Origin: Collinsella sp. AF33-16
GTDB taxonomy: Bacteria > Actinomycetota > Coriobacteriia > Coriobacteriales > Coriobacteriaceae
Direction of reading: 5' to 3'
DNA length: 64,000 bases
Assembly (NCBI RefSeq): GCF_003475325.1
Contig: NZ_QRQC01000001.1
Coordinates: forward strand, 124,001-188,000
A program made the translations under genes and the position numbers. Every line of letters starts with the position of its first letter. Positions within the stretch are counted from its first letter, which is position 1. Of the stretch, positions 7,730 through 16,498 are shown one piece after another. Under the pieces are notes generated by a model. It ran no database searches. It was not told the DNA's origin and saw nothing but the letters and a program-made list of their open reading frames with translations.

Positions 7730-9253
7730 ATGCCGTGCACAACGATTTTGGTTGGTAAGAACGCGAGCTACGACGGGTCGACGTTGGTCGCCCGCAACGA
7801 GGATTCGTCCAACGGGGTGTTTGAGCCCAAGCGTATGCGTGTGGTGCATCCCGACGAGCAGCCGCGCGTCTATACGAGCGTCCTGAGTCACCTGACCGTT
7901 GAACTGCCCGATAACCCCATGCGCTACACGAGCGTCCCCGATGTTGTCCCGGGCCACGGCATCTGGGCCGAGGCCGGTTTCAACGAGCTCAATGTGGGCA
8001 TGTCCGCAACCGAGACGCTCACCACCAACGAGCGCGTTCGCGGCGCCGACCCGCTCGTCGACTACGTGCCCGCCAAGGGCAACGAGGACGAGGACGGCTA
8101 TGTTCCGGCGCAGCCCGGCGGTCTGGGCGAGGAGGACATGGTGACCCTGGTGCTGCCATATGCCAAATCCGCCCGCGACGGCGTACGCATTCTGGGTGAC
8201 CTGCTCGAGCGTTATGGCACCTACGAGAACAACGGCATCGCCTTTAGCGACGTGGACGAGATCTGGTGGCTCGAGACCATCGGCGGTCACCACTGGATCG
8301 CCAAGCGCGTGCCTGACGACGCCTATGTGACCATGCCCAACCAGCTGGGTATCGACAGCTTTGACCTGGATGACGCCGAGGGCGCCCAGGCCGATCACAT
8401 GTGCTCCGCCGACCTGCGCGCTTGGATGGCCGAGTGGCATCTGGACCTGACGCTGGGCGTCGAGGGCGACGGTCCGGCCGCGGTCTTCAACCCGCGCGAG
8501 GCCTTTGGCTCGCACAGCGACAGCGACCACGTCTACAACACGCCGCGCGCCTGGTATATGCAGCGCTGCCTTAACCCCAGCGATGTGTGGGACGGTCCCG
8601 AGGCCGACTACACGCCCGAGAGCGACGATATTCCCTGGAGCCGCGTGCCCGAGCGCAAGGTGACCATCGAGGACATCAAGTACGTACTCTCGAGCCACTA
8701 CCAGGGCACGGAGTACGACTGCTACGGCAGCAAGGGCACGCCCGCCACGCGTGGCGCCTATCGCCCCATCGGCATCAACCGCAACAGCCAGCTCGCTGTG
8801 CTGCAGCTGCGCCCCTATGCGCATCCGGCCTACCGCGCCGTGCAGTGGATGGCCTTTGGCTCCAACTCGTTTAACGCGCTGGTTCCGCTGTACGCCAACG
8901 TCGAGACCATGCCCGAGTACTTTGCCGACACGCAGGCTCGCGTGACGTCCGAAAACTTCTACTGGGCCAACCGCCTGATCGGCGCGCTGGCCGACGTCCG
9001 CTTCCATGAGTGCGGCCGCGCAGTCGAGGATTATCAGGAGAAGGTCGGCGGCATGGGCCACAAGCAGATTCATGACGTCGACGCTGCCGTAGCCGTTCTG
9101 CCCGAGGCCGAGGTGCCTGCCGAGCTTGCACGCGCCAACGAGGAGTTTGCCGAGCTCGTGCGCGTGGAGACCGATGCCCTGTTGGGCAAGGTGCTCTACA
9201 CCACGAGCTGCGCCATGAAGAACTCTTTCGCGATGAACGACAACGTAAGGTAA
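7730..9253 (+). CDS. C69-family dipeptidase
   Basis: 507 residues. It begins MPCTTILVGKNASYDGSTLV-ARNEDS, the hallmark of peptidase family C69 (Ntn hydrolases), where the N-terminal Cys (residue 3) becomes the nucleophile after removal of MP. The family cleaves dipeptides in the cytosol and is common in lactobacilli and Coriobacteria. The ATG at 7730 has AAGGAGG six bases upstream; the ATG at 7724 abuts that site. ETIGGHHWIAKRVPDD and VTSENFYWANR are further family-like blocks. Monocistronic, with its own terminator. Confidence 0.88.
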   Translation: MPCTTILVGKNASYDGSTLVARNEDSSNGVFEPKRMRVVHPDEQPRVYTSVLSHLTVELPDNPMRYTSVPDVVPGHGIWAEAGFNELNVGMSATETLTTNERVRGADPLVDYVPAKGNEDEDGYVPAQPGGLGEEDMVTLVLPYAKSARDGVRILGDLLERYGTYENNGIAFSDVDEIWWLETIGGHHWIAKRVPDDAYVTMPNQLGIDSFDLDDAEGAQADHMCSADLRAWMAEWHLDLTLGVEGDGPAAVFNPREAFGSHSDSDHVYNTPRAWYMQRCLNPSDVWDGPEADYTPESDDIPWSRVPERKVTIEDIKYVLSSHYQGTEYDCYGSKGTPATRGAYRPIGINRNSQLAVLQLRPYAHPAYRAVQWMAFGSNSFNALVPLYANVETMPEYFADTQARVTSENFYWANRLIGALADVRFHECGRAVEDYQEKVGGMGHKQIHDVDAAVAVLPEAEVPAELARANEEFAELVRVETDALLGKVLYTTSCAMKNSFAMNDNVR

Positions 9254-9271
9254 AGGCAACCTTGCAGCGAA

Positions 9272-9318
9272 CGAGCGGGGCAAACGCCGTCAAAGGCTTT
9301 GGCCCGCTCGATTTCTAT
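9272..9318 (+). terminator. Terminator of the C69 peptidase gene
   Basis: CGAGCGGG (9272-9279) pairs with CCCGCTCG (9303-9310), with further AAA/TTT pairing inside; followed by ATTTCTATCTT. Confidence 0.7.
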
Positions 9319-9401
9319 CTTGGCGGTAAAACGATTTTGTGTCGTTCACTCAATCTTGGGTACAAGAAGTCCAATGCAGTTGTTCATGATTGGAGCCAAC
9401 C

Positions 9402-9818
9402 ATGGTTATGAAACTCGATCAGCTTGTTAACGGTGCCATCAACGTGGGCTTCGGCGCCGCCGCCGTTGCCGTCGAGGGCGGCAAGAAGGTTCTCGACGAC
9501 CTCGGTACCAAGGGCGAGCAGGTCCGCAAGGATGCCGGCACCCCCGATATCGCCCGCAGCGTGTCCGATATGTTCGAGCAGGCGGGTGGCACCATCTCCG
9601 ACCTGACCGAGCGCCTGGGCATGCAGGGCGAGACTGCGGCGCAGCGCGTGCTCGATGAGCTCATCCTGGCGCGCGTCCGCGTTATGACCGCCCCCGAGCG
9701 TACGGCCTTCCTGGCCCATGTGCGCGACATCGTCGATTCGGTCGAGGACAACGTGACTTCGGTGCCCGTCGAGTCTGTTGAGCCCGACGATGCAGAGGAT
9801 GCCGAAGAGGCCGAGTAG
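9402..9818 (+). CDS. Small helical protein co-transcribed with the AarF kinase
   Basis: 138 residues from ATG 9402 (GGAG six bases upstream). It is predicted to be helical: an Ala/Gly-rich N-terminus (NVGFGAAAVAVEGGKKVLDDL), then charged segments and an acidic tail (VEPDDAEDAEEAE). The N-terminus recalls phasin-like or granule-associated proteins, but this is weak. Its stop is eight bases before the AarF gene, so the two probably act together. No enzyme motif is seen. Confidence 0.65.
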   Translation: MVMKLDQLVNGAINVGFGAAAVAVEGGKKVLDDLGTKGEQVRKDAGTPDIARSVSDMFEQAGGTISDLTERLGMQGETAAQRVLDELILARVRVMTAPERTAFLAHVRDIVDSVEDNVTSVPVESVEPDDAEDAEEAE

Positions 9819-9826
9819 TAGCGCAG

Positions 9827-11590
9827 ATGGCAGATTCCACCACCGATTACAACAATCAAGATCCCTTGGGTGACGAGGCGGCGGTTGTCGACGAGGTCGA
9901 TGCCGCCGTCTCGGGCGCTCGCAAGAAGCCGCGCGCTGTCGATATGGTCCCCGAGGAGCCCGACGCGATGGCGCCGGATGAGGAATACCAGCTCACGCCG
10001 GCAGGTCGTCGTGAGCGCATTGGGCAGATCGTTCGCCTGATCAAAAAGTATCGCGTGTGGGACAACCTCACGCCGATGCGCCTGCGTCGTCTGCTTGAAG
10101 AGCTCGGCCCTATGTTCGTCAAGATGGGGCAGATTCTGGCTAACCGCTCCGAGATTTTGCCGCAGCGGTTTTGCGACGAGCTGCGTCGTCTGCGCTCCGA
10201 TGTAGAGCCGGTGCCGTATGAGGTAGTGCTCCGGTGTCTGGAAGAGGAGTACGGCCAGCGCCTGGGGCAGATGTTCGACGCGATCGACCCCAATCCGCTC
10301 GGAAGCGCGTCGCTCGCGCAGGTACACCGTGCCCGCCTGGTGACCGGCGAGGACGTGGCCGTTAAGGTGCAGCGCCCCGGCGCGCAGCAGGTGATGGCTC
10401 AGGATATCGACATCATCCGTTCGGTGGTGCGTATCGTCTCAAAGTTCGTCAACACCGACCAGTTTGTTGACCTGCACGGCGTGGTCGAAGAGCTGTGGAC
10501 CTCGTTTCGCGAGGAGACCAACTTTTTGGCCGAGGCCAAAAACCTCAACGACTTCTACGAGTTCCATAAGAGCGTTCATGGCGTGACGTGCCCTAAATCC
10601 TATCTGGACCTGTGCACCGAGCACGTGGTGGTCATGGATTACGTCGACGGCATTTCGATCGCCGATCCTGAACGCTTGGTGGCCGAGAGCTATGACTTGG
10701 AAAAGATCGGTGCCGCGATTGTCGAGGACTACTCGACGCAGGTGCTCGACGACGGCTTTTTCCATGCCGACCCGCATGCGGGAAACATCATCCTCAAGGA
10801 CGGCATTGTCTACTTTATCGACTTGGGCATGGTCGGACGCATGTCGAGCCACGATCGCGGTATCGTAAAGGACATGATTTTCGCCGTGGCCGAGGGTGAC
10901 GTGCCCAAGCTCAAGGATTCGCTCATGCGCTTCGCCGTGACGCGTGGCGACTCGGCTGAGCTCGATCATTCGGCCTTTTTGTCCGATCTTGACTATATCG
11001 TGGCTGACTTTGCGGGCCTTGACCTTAAGGACCTAGATATCGGCGAGTTTTTGACCTCGCTGCTCAATCTGGCGCGCAAAAATGACGTTGAGCTGCCGAG
11101 CGTGGTGACGATGTTCGCCCGCGGCATGGTGACGCTCGAGGGTTTGCTGACCGAGTATATGCCCAACGTCAACATGATCCAGATCATCCAGACGCACATC
11201 AAAAACGAGAAGAGCACCTATGCGCGCGTGCGTGATATGGGACGCGATCTGGCCGCGAGCAGCTATCGCGCGGCAAAAGGCTCGCTCGAGGCGGCCGAGT
11301 ATTTGGGCTTGGCTTCGCGTATGCTCACGCGCGGCCAGCTTAAGGTGAACACGCAGATCATGAGCAGCGATAAGGCGCTGCGACAGCTGGGCGGAATTAT
11401 CGACCGCATGTCGATGGCTATCGTGATCGCCGGTCTGTTTATCGGTTCGTCGGTGGTGTACTACGCACGCATCGAGCCGGTTGTGTTTGGTATCCCGGTC
11501 ATTGGCTTTATGGGCTACGTGAGCGCGCTGGTGCTGGCGCTTATGCTGGGCCGCAATATCTGGCTCAACAGCCACGGCGGCAAGCACTAG
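9827..11590 (+). CDS. ABC1/AarF/UbiB-family atypical kinase
   Basis: 587 residues. The family has a protein-kinase-like fold; members act in quinone or lipid homeostasis as ATPases rather than classical kinases. Motifs: KMGQ (residues 99-102), the family-specific replacement of the glycine loop by Ala-rich GSASLAQVHRA, VAVKVQRPG (ATP lysine), FHADPHAGNI (catalytic loop) and YFIDLGMVG (DFG-like metal site). Two C-terminal membrane segments follow (MAIVIAGLFIGSSVVYY and PVIGFMGYVSALVLALML). In a bacterium with menaquinone the role may be quinone transport, which is inferred. It is the second gene of a two-gene operon. Confidence 0.9.
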   Translation: MADSTTDYNNQDPLGDEAAVVDEVDAAVSGARKKPRAVDMVPEEPDAMAPDEEYQLTPAGRRERIGQIVRLIKKYRVWDNLTPMRLRRLLEELGPMFVKMGQILANRSEILPQRFCDELRRLRSDVEPVPYEVVLRCLEEEYGQRLGQMFDAIDPNPLGSASLAQVHRARLVTGEDVAVKVQRPGAQQVMAQDIDIIRSVVRIVSKFVNTDQFVDLHGVVEELWTSFREETNFLAEAKNLNDFYEFHKSVHGVTCPKSYLDLCTEHVVVMDYVDGISIADPERLVAESYDLEKIGAAIVEDYSTQVLDDGFFHADPHAGNIILKDGIVYFIDLGMVGRMSSHDRGIVKDMIFAVAEGDVPKLKDSLMRFAVTRGDSAELDHSAFLSDLDYIVADFAGLDLKDLDIGEFLTSLLNLARKNDVELPSVVTMFARGMVTLEGLLTEYMPNVNMIQIIQTHIKNEKSTYARVRDMGRDLAASSYRAAKGSLEAAEYLGLASRMLTRGQLKVNTQIMSSDKALRQLGGIIDRMSMAIVIAGLFIGSSVVYYARIEPVVFGIPVIGFMGYVSALVLALMLGRNIWLNSHGGKH

Positions 11591-11641
11591 AGGCTGCGGC
11601 CGTCACCGCATTTTCCTATCGCAAACAATAGCTTTTACCTT

Positions 11642-11669
11642 GGGCTTCGCCTGCGTGCGAGGCCCTTTT
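11642..11669 (+). terminator. Terminator of the AarF operon
   Basis: GGGCTTCGC/GCGAGGCCC stem with one G-T pair and a 6-nt loop, followed by TTTTG. Confidence 0.7.
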
Positions 11670-11682
11670 GCGTGATACCATT

Positions 11683-11710
11683 TTGACGGTAATAATCGAT
11701 GGCCTAGATG
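11683..11710 (+). promoter_or_regulatory. Candidate promoter for the riboswitch transcript
   Basis: TTGACG (11683-11688), 16-bp spacer, TAGATG (11705-11710). It is placed just before the riboswitch, but the -10 box is imperfect. Confidence 0.4.
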
Positions 11711-11873
11711 GTGGTGCGGAGACGCACGAATGCGCGGTTTTCCTGCGCGTTTGGGAGAATCGGGGTGCAAGTCCCCGGCTGTACCAGTAACCGTAATTCC
11801 TCTTGGCTCGGGATGTTCGCGTCGCAGATCGGACGGCGCGCCCGAGTCGTTAAGGTTAAGTCGGATCGCCTCC
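11709..11873 (+). promoter_or_regulatory. Cobalamin riboswitch
   Basis: It contains the conserved blocks of the AdoCbl aptamer (Rfam Cobalamin family): an opening GGTGCG...CGCAC stem, a GCGCG/CGCGT stem, the core GGTGCAAGTCCCCGGCTGT with ACCAGTAACCG, and the closing TTAAGTCGGATCGCC (11856-11870). Hairpins between the aptamer and the next gene (such as CGGCGTATGCCG near 11892) could form the expression platform, sequestering the GGAAGGGGG ribosome site. It should lower expression of the downstream surface proteins when B12 is abundant. Confidence 0.87.
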
Positions 11874-11940
11874 CATCTTGCGTGCGGCTGCGGCGTATGC
11901 CGCCGGTGTGCATAGGGCTCTGGAGGGAAGGGGGACCCCG

Positions 11941-14900
11941 ATGGGGGAACTCGAGCGCAACACGCGCGATGACGTGGGGCAGCCTCAAGGCAACGCTCCA
12001 AGTACAGACAATGGGGGACAAATGGATATGTTTGAGGACGAGCGCGAGCGCGCCTCGTTGCATCGCCGTGGCGCGATTGCATGCGGCGTAGCCAAGCGCG
12101 GCCTGGTGGCATTCCTGGCCTTCGCGATGGCCTTTGGCACCACGCCGGCTCAGCTGTGGGCCGAGGGCGCCGAGGGCATTGCCGAGGCTGTGGCTCAGGC
12201 TGCGACGCCGGGCGAGGGCACGGGTGCCGCGGACGGTGCTGCCGACGGTGTCGTTTCTGAAACCGGCTCTAACGCGAGCGATGCGTCGGTTAACGATGGC
12301 GCTTCGGCGAATGCCGCAGATAGCAACGGCGTAGCGTCGGACGATTCTGCCGCAGTCGAGGCTTCTACTGCTTCGCCGGATTCATCCGAACAGAACGTCA
12401 AAAGTGTTGTAGCCGCTTCCGATGAGGCTGAATCTCAGCCTACCGAAGCCGCAAGCCAAGAGGTCGCGGCCACGTGCTCCGTCGTCGGCACCGACGCCAA
12501 GGGCGCCCAGCAGACCTGGGCCGCCGCGCAGCAGATCGCTCTGAAGGAGGGCTCGACCGCGGCCGACCTCTCCGAGCAGCTCTTCAGGCAGGCCGGCCTC
12601 AAGGCCGACTACGACCCCAACGGCTCCTGGGGCTGGGCACTCAACTCGATCACGTCGCCCTTCGACGCGGGCCGCACGCTCGCCTACGACCCGGCGACCG
12701 GCGCGCACTGGCAGCTGTTCGTCAACGGCAGCGCCTCCGCGGTCGGCGCCGGCGGCTACACGCTCAAGGACGGCGACTCCGTCGTCTGGTGCTACTCGAA
12801 GTACGGTGACCCCGCGCCCGCCAATCAGATTTCCGTTAGCTGCACCGTTGTCGGCCAGGACGCCTCGGGCGCTCAGCAGACATGGGCGCAGCCCACGACA
12901 GCTTTGGTGGAAGAGGGCACGACCGCTGCTGATCTTTCCGAGCAGGCCTTTATAAAGGCCGGCATTGGCGCCAAAACGGGGAAAGGCACGTACGGCTGGT
13001 ATCTCGAGTCGCTGACTTCACCGTTCAACAAGACCGTGACGCTTTCGAGCGAGAAAGTTAACGAAAACACTTGGAAATTCTGGCAGTTCTTCGTTAACGG
13101 TCAGGCGGCCAATGTCGGCGCGGGCAATTACACACTCAAGGCCGGGGACAAGGTTACCTGGGTCTATGGCTTTGATGGAACCATGCCCGGCCAGGTTTCC
13201 GTTTCAATGGAGATCATCGGTAAGAAGGATGAGAAGGCGCAGCGCTGGACCGATCCTTCGACGCAGGTGTTTGTCGAGGGCACGACGATCAAGGACGCTT
13301 CCGCTGCCTACTTCGATGCCATTGGCATTGAGTCCAAGATGTACGACCAATTTGGTTATTGGGGTGTTCATAGTCTTGTCTCGCCGCTTGATGGCACCGA
13401 GCTGTCGGGTGCATGGTCGTTCTTTGTTAATGGCGTTCCCGGGCCTCAGCTCGATAGCGATTACGTGCTCAAGTCGGGCGACAAAATCGTCTGGGCTTAC
13501 GCCCCTGGCGACACCGTTCCTAATCCCGATGAAGTCGTAGTCGATCCGAGCGCTTCGCGCCCGACCGATTGGAAAGCCGACTGGAGTGGCAATTCCAATG
13601 CGGTGGTCAAGAACGTGTCCACGCCTACGGGCACGCTGGCAAGCCCTTGGACGTTCGATTGGAGGGCCTACTCGGGTGCCACGTATCCCAATGCGAGTGA
13701 GCCTATTGTCGTGAACGGCAACGTTTACCTTGCCGTGAACAAGCGTTTGCTTAAGATCGACGCCGAGTCGGGCAAGGTGCTTGCCGAGTCGAACCTTCAG
13801 ACTGCGATTGGCTACACCACGCGTCCGATTTATACGAAAGGCTTGGTCATCGTCCCGCTCGACGGCGGTGCGGTCCAGGCTCTGACGGCCGATACGCTGA
13901 CGACGGTTTGGGTCACTGACTCTGTGAGCAAATCTGCCCAGTCAAATTCCCAGCTGACGGTCGATGGCAACTATCTCTACGTTGGCACCGTTGATGTCGA
14001 CTATGGAACGAGTACGTACAATAACGGTCATCTGACGCGTATTAATATACTGACCGGCGCTGTTTCTTGGCAGCATGTTAATGCTGATGAGGGCTACTAC
14101 TGGACGAGCGCTACAGTGGGCGACGGCTATATTCTGGTTCCGACGAGTGCAGGTACCGTTGAGATGCTGAGCAAGTCGACAGGTGATGTGCTCGGCAGCG
14201 TTTCGGTTGGTGCCATCGTCAACTCCGGCTGTGTACTGTCCAAAGACGGCAAGCATGCCTATGTGATCTCGCGTGACGGCAAGCTCCACGTGCTGGCACT
14301 GTCGGACGCAAACGCAAGGGCCTCTTCGCGCATTTCCGAAGAACGCGTCATCGATCTTGGTCTTACGGGTTGTGCCTGCATGCCCACGCTGTATGGCAAT
14401 AAGCTGATTGTCGGTGGCGAGGTTTCTGGCGGTTCGGCGCTGGCGATTGTCGACCTTGATAATGACTTTGCTACGACGTTGGTTTCGTCTGCCGATGGCT
14501 CCGTGCTTCCTGCCGGTGGCATTAAGGGCGCACCGCTCGTGAGTGTCCAGGCGGATGACACGTACGTTTATTTCACTGTCAACTATGGTGCGACTTCCGA
14601 CTATGTGAACTACACCTCGGGCGGTGGCGTGTATCGCTACAAGATGGGTGACGCACAGGCGACCGGTGCGTTTAGCGCAGCGGGACACAACAATTACTGT
14701 GACTCGCCGATTGCCTGCGATGCCAAGGGTAACCTCTACTACATCAACGATTCCGGCACGCTTTTCAAGCTGAGTGGTGGCGTTAAGGTCTCGTTTGAGA
14801 CTGGCGAGGGTTCTAAGGTCGACTTCCAGACTACGGCCGATGGCAAGCTGGTCAAGCCGGCCGATCCGACGCGCGACGGCTACACTTTCGGCGGTTGGTA

Positions 14901-15444
14901 TACCGATGAGGCTTGCACGCAGGCGTATGACTTTAGCACGCCGGTGACGGCCGACCTGACGTTGTATGCCAAGTGGACCAAGAATGCCGTTAACCCTGGC
15001 GGTAATGGCGGTTCTGGCACTAATGGTGGCAACGGCGGCGCTGGCAACGGTTCCGGTGCTGGCACGGGCACGGGTTCCGGCTCCGGCACGAAGGGCCAGC
15101 AGGTCGGCGGCGCTATCGCCCCGGGTCATAAGCCGACGACCAAGACGACGGTGTCGACCAAGACCGAGACCAAGGACAACAAGTCCGACAAGAAGGACGC
15201 CGATAAGTCCGATAAGAAGGACGAGAAGAAGTCTGACAAGAAGTCTGACAAGAAGGACAGCAAGTCCGACAAAAAGTCCGATTCCAAGTCCGATACGGGT
15301 GCTGCTTCCACGACCACTGCTAAGAAGTCCTCTAGTGCTTCCGAGCAGGAGATTGGCACCAACCCGCTCGCCATTGTTGGCGTTGCCGCCGGCGTCATCG
15401 GTCTCGCCATCGTCGGCGTGTTCGTGTTCACCAAACGTCGGTAG
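11941..15444 (+). CDS. Riboswitch-controlled surface protein: three DUF4430 domains, beta-propeller, InlB-type repeat
   Basis: 1167 residues from ATG 11941 (GGAAGGGGG upstream); an ATG at 12022 is an alternative. A signal segment (KRGLVAFLAFAMAFGTTPAQLWA) precedes an Ala/Ser/Asp-rich spacer. Three DUF4430-like repeats (~176-286, 297-411, 419-520) each contain AADLSEQ.F-, SPF- and W.FFVNG.....G..Y.L..GD.V.W-type blocks. This is the beta-grasp fold of the transcobalamin/intrinsic-factor C-terminal domain. Residues ~545-945 look like a PQQ/YncE-type beta-propeller (repeating YVGT..., YILVPTSAGTVEML, KLHVLALSD). Then come an InlB/Flg_new repeat (GYTFGGWYTDEACTQ), a Gly-rich then Lys/Ser/Asp wall-spanning region, one membrane helix and KRR. 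No LPxTG is seen. With the riboswitch, a B12 or cobinamide capture role is inferred. Confidence 0.82.
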   Translation: MGELERNTRDDVGQPQGNAPSTDNGGQMDMFEDERERASLHRRGAIACGVAKRGLVAFLAFAMAFGTTPAQLWAEGAEGIAEAVAQAATPGEGTGAADGAADGVVSETGSNASDASVNDGASANAADSNGVASDDSAAVEASTASPDSSEQNVKSVVAASDEAESQPTEAASQEVAATCSVVGTDAKGAQQTWAAAQQIALKEGSTAADLSEQLFRQAGLKADYDPNGSWGWALNSITSPFDAGRTLAYDPATGAHWQLFVNGSASAVGAGGYTLKDGDSVVWCYSKYGDPAPANQISVSCTVVGQDASGAQQTWAQPTTALVEEGTTAADLSEQAFIKAGIGAKTGKGTYGWYLESLTSPFNKTVTLSSEKVNENTWKFWQFFVNGQAANVGAGNYTLKAGDKVTWVYGFDGTMPGQVSVSMEIIGKKDEKAQRWTDPSTQVFVEGTTIKDASAAYFDAIGIESKMYDQFGYWGVHSLVSPLDGTELSGAWSFFVNGVPGPQLDSDYVLKSGDKIVWAYAPGDTVPNPDEVVVDPSASRPTDWKADWSGNSNAVVKNVSTPTGTLASPWTFDWRAYSGATYPNASEPIVVNGNVYLAVNKRLLKIDAESGKVLAESNLQTAIGYTTRPIYTKGLVIVPLDGGAVQALTADTLTTVWVTDSVSKSAQSNSQLTVDGNYLYVGTVDVDYGTSTYNNGHLTRINILTGAVSWQHVNADEGYYWTSATVGDGYILVPTSAGTVEMLSKSTGDVLGSVSVGAIVNSGCVLSKDGKHAYVISRDGKLHVLALSDANARASSRISEERVIDLGLTGCACMPTLYGNKLIVGGEVSGGSALAIVDLDNDFATTLVSSADGSVLPAGGIKGAPLVSVQADDTYVYFTVNYGATSDYVNYTSGGGVYRYKMGDAQATGAFSAAGHNNYCDSPIACDAKGNLYYINDSGTLFKLSGGVKVSFETGEGSKVDFQTTADGKLVKPADPTRDGYTFGGWYTDEACTQAYDFSTPVTADLTLYAKWTKNAVNPGGNGGSGTNGGNGGAGNGSGAGTGTGSGSGTKGQQVGGAIAPGHKPTTKTTVSTKTETKDNKSDKKDADKSDKKDEKKSDKKSDKKDSKSDKKSDSKSDTGAASTTTAKKSSSASEQEIGTNPLAIVGVAAGVIGLAIVGVFVFTKRR
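15178..15296 (+). repeat. Low-complexity KSDKK-coding tandem repeat
   Basis: Repeated AAGTCYGAYAAGAAG-type units encode a Lys/Ser/Asp-rich stalk near the C-terminus of the propeller protein. Such DNA is prone to copy-number change, so stalk length may vary between strains. Confidence 0.65.
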
Positions 15445-16338
15445 GTGAGGGCTGTGTCCAATAAATCCAAGGACGCTGACCCCAAGCAACCAAATTCCTC
15501 GTTCATTCAGTTCGACGATGCAAAGCAACAGGGCGCCGCTTCGGCGGCGTCCGCCCCTCGACGGAAGGCGCTTCTTGGCGTTCTGATTGCCGCGTGCGTT
15601 GCGCTGATTGTCATATCGCTGGGCTTCGTCCATCCTTCCGAGAGCGGCGCCTGGTCCATTGACTGGCTCGTTCAGACCGTGACGGGGGAGAGCGTCGTCA
15701 CCAAGGACACCAAGGCGTCTGGCTCGACTACGACTTCGGGCGAGGCCAGTTCCGAGGATTCCAAGTCATCGAATGACGCAAAAGATCAGTCCAAGGACGA
15801 TTCCGAGTCTTCAAACAAGGAATCGGATAAAAGCTCGGATAGCAAGAAGTCCGATGGTCGGGACGGCAAGAAGTCTGGAGATAAATCCGCTGCCCAGAAT
15901 ACGGGAGCCGGCGATACTTCCAATGTGTCTGGCGGTGCTTCTTCGGGCGGCGGTCAGTCGTCTGATGGAGCCTCCAGCTCTAATGGCGGAAGCGCTCCCT
16001 CGGGCGGCCAGAGCGGCTCGCAGGAGTCCAGCTACGTAACGGTGACGGTTTCGGTCACATCGAGCGCTGTGGGCAATCCTGTGTCTTCTGGTGGCACCTT
16101 TACCTTTAACGAAGGCGCTACCGTCTACGATGCCCTGTGCGCGCTGGGCCTTTCTGTCAACGCACATGGCTCGTCGTACGGCACGTATGTTTCTGCGATT
16201 GGTGGTTTGGCCGAGAAACAGTACGGCGGCACGAGCGGCTGGATGTACTCCGTCAACGGCACAACGCCCATGACGGCCTGCAGCAACTACGTTCTCTCCA
16301 ACGGCGACAACGTGGTCTGGTATTACGTTACAGGCTAG
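15445..16338 (+). CDS. Membrane-anchored DUF4430 protein
   Basis: 297 residues, starting directly after the stop of the propeller protein (GTG 15445, or GTG 15454), so it shares the riboswitch transcript. A cytosolic N-terminus is followed by a membrane helix (residues 41-62), a long Ser/Asp/Lys then Gly/Ser linker (90-195) and one C-terminal DUF4430 domain (197-297). That domain contains ATVYDALCALGL, GWMYSVNG and NYVLSNGDNVVWYY. It could hand ligand from the larger surface protein to a membrane importer, but no btu transporter gene is in this window. Role inferred from the riboswitch and domain. Confidence 0.8.
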   Translation: MRAVSNKSKDADPKQPNSSFIQFDDAKQQGAASAASAPRRKALLGVLIAACVALIVISLGFVHPSESGAWSIDWLVQTVTGESVVTKDTKASGSTTTSGEASSEDSKSSNDAKDQSKDDSESSNKESDKSSDSKKSDGRDGKKSGDKSAAQNTGAGDTSNVSGGASSGGGQSSDGASSSNGGSAPSGGQSGSQESSYVTVTVSVTSSAVGNPVSSGGTFTFNEGATVYDALCALGLSVNAHGSSYGTYVSAIGGLAEKQYGGTSGWMYSVNGTTPMTACSNYVLSNGDNVVWYYVTG

Positions 16339-16360
16339 AGGCTTCGACATAGCGCGCCAG

Positions 16361-16397
16361 ACGGGCGGTTCGGACAAACATCCGGGCCGCCCGTTTT
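16361..16397 (+). terminator. Terminator of the riboswitch operon
   Basis: ACGGGCGG pairs with CCGCCCGT, with TCGGA/TCCGG inside; followed by TTTTTC. Confidence 0.8.
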
Positions 16398-16435
16398 TCA
16401 TGCGGATGGGATTGGGTCGCCGGGTCTCTCGGCAA

Positions 16436-16472
16436 ACAAAAAAACCGGTTGGAATGGGAATTCCAACCGGTT
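16436..16472 (-). terminator. Terminator of the GtrA gene at 16499
   Basis: Perfect 13-bp stem AACCGGTTGGAAT with a GGGA loop; on the minus strand it is followed by a run of Ts (16437-16444 in complement). Confidence 0.85.
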
Positions 16473-16498
16473 ATACATTCAAGCAAATAGCGAATCGA

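Noticed and set aside
7471..7740. 89-codon minus-strand frame inside MITE-like element 1
   Set aside because: It crosses the terminal repeat and runs into the peptidase ribosome site; no ribosome site of its own and no family resemblance.
15178..15296. Short tandem repeats that could be read as a CRISPR array
   Set aside because: Units are codon-length multiples encoding a Lys/Ser/Asp stalk, without unique spacers.
13942..15633. 563-codon minus-strand frame opposite the propeller protein
   Set aside because: Antisense shadow: the plus-strand protein has recognisable domains, a signal and riboswitch control; the minus frame has none.
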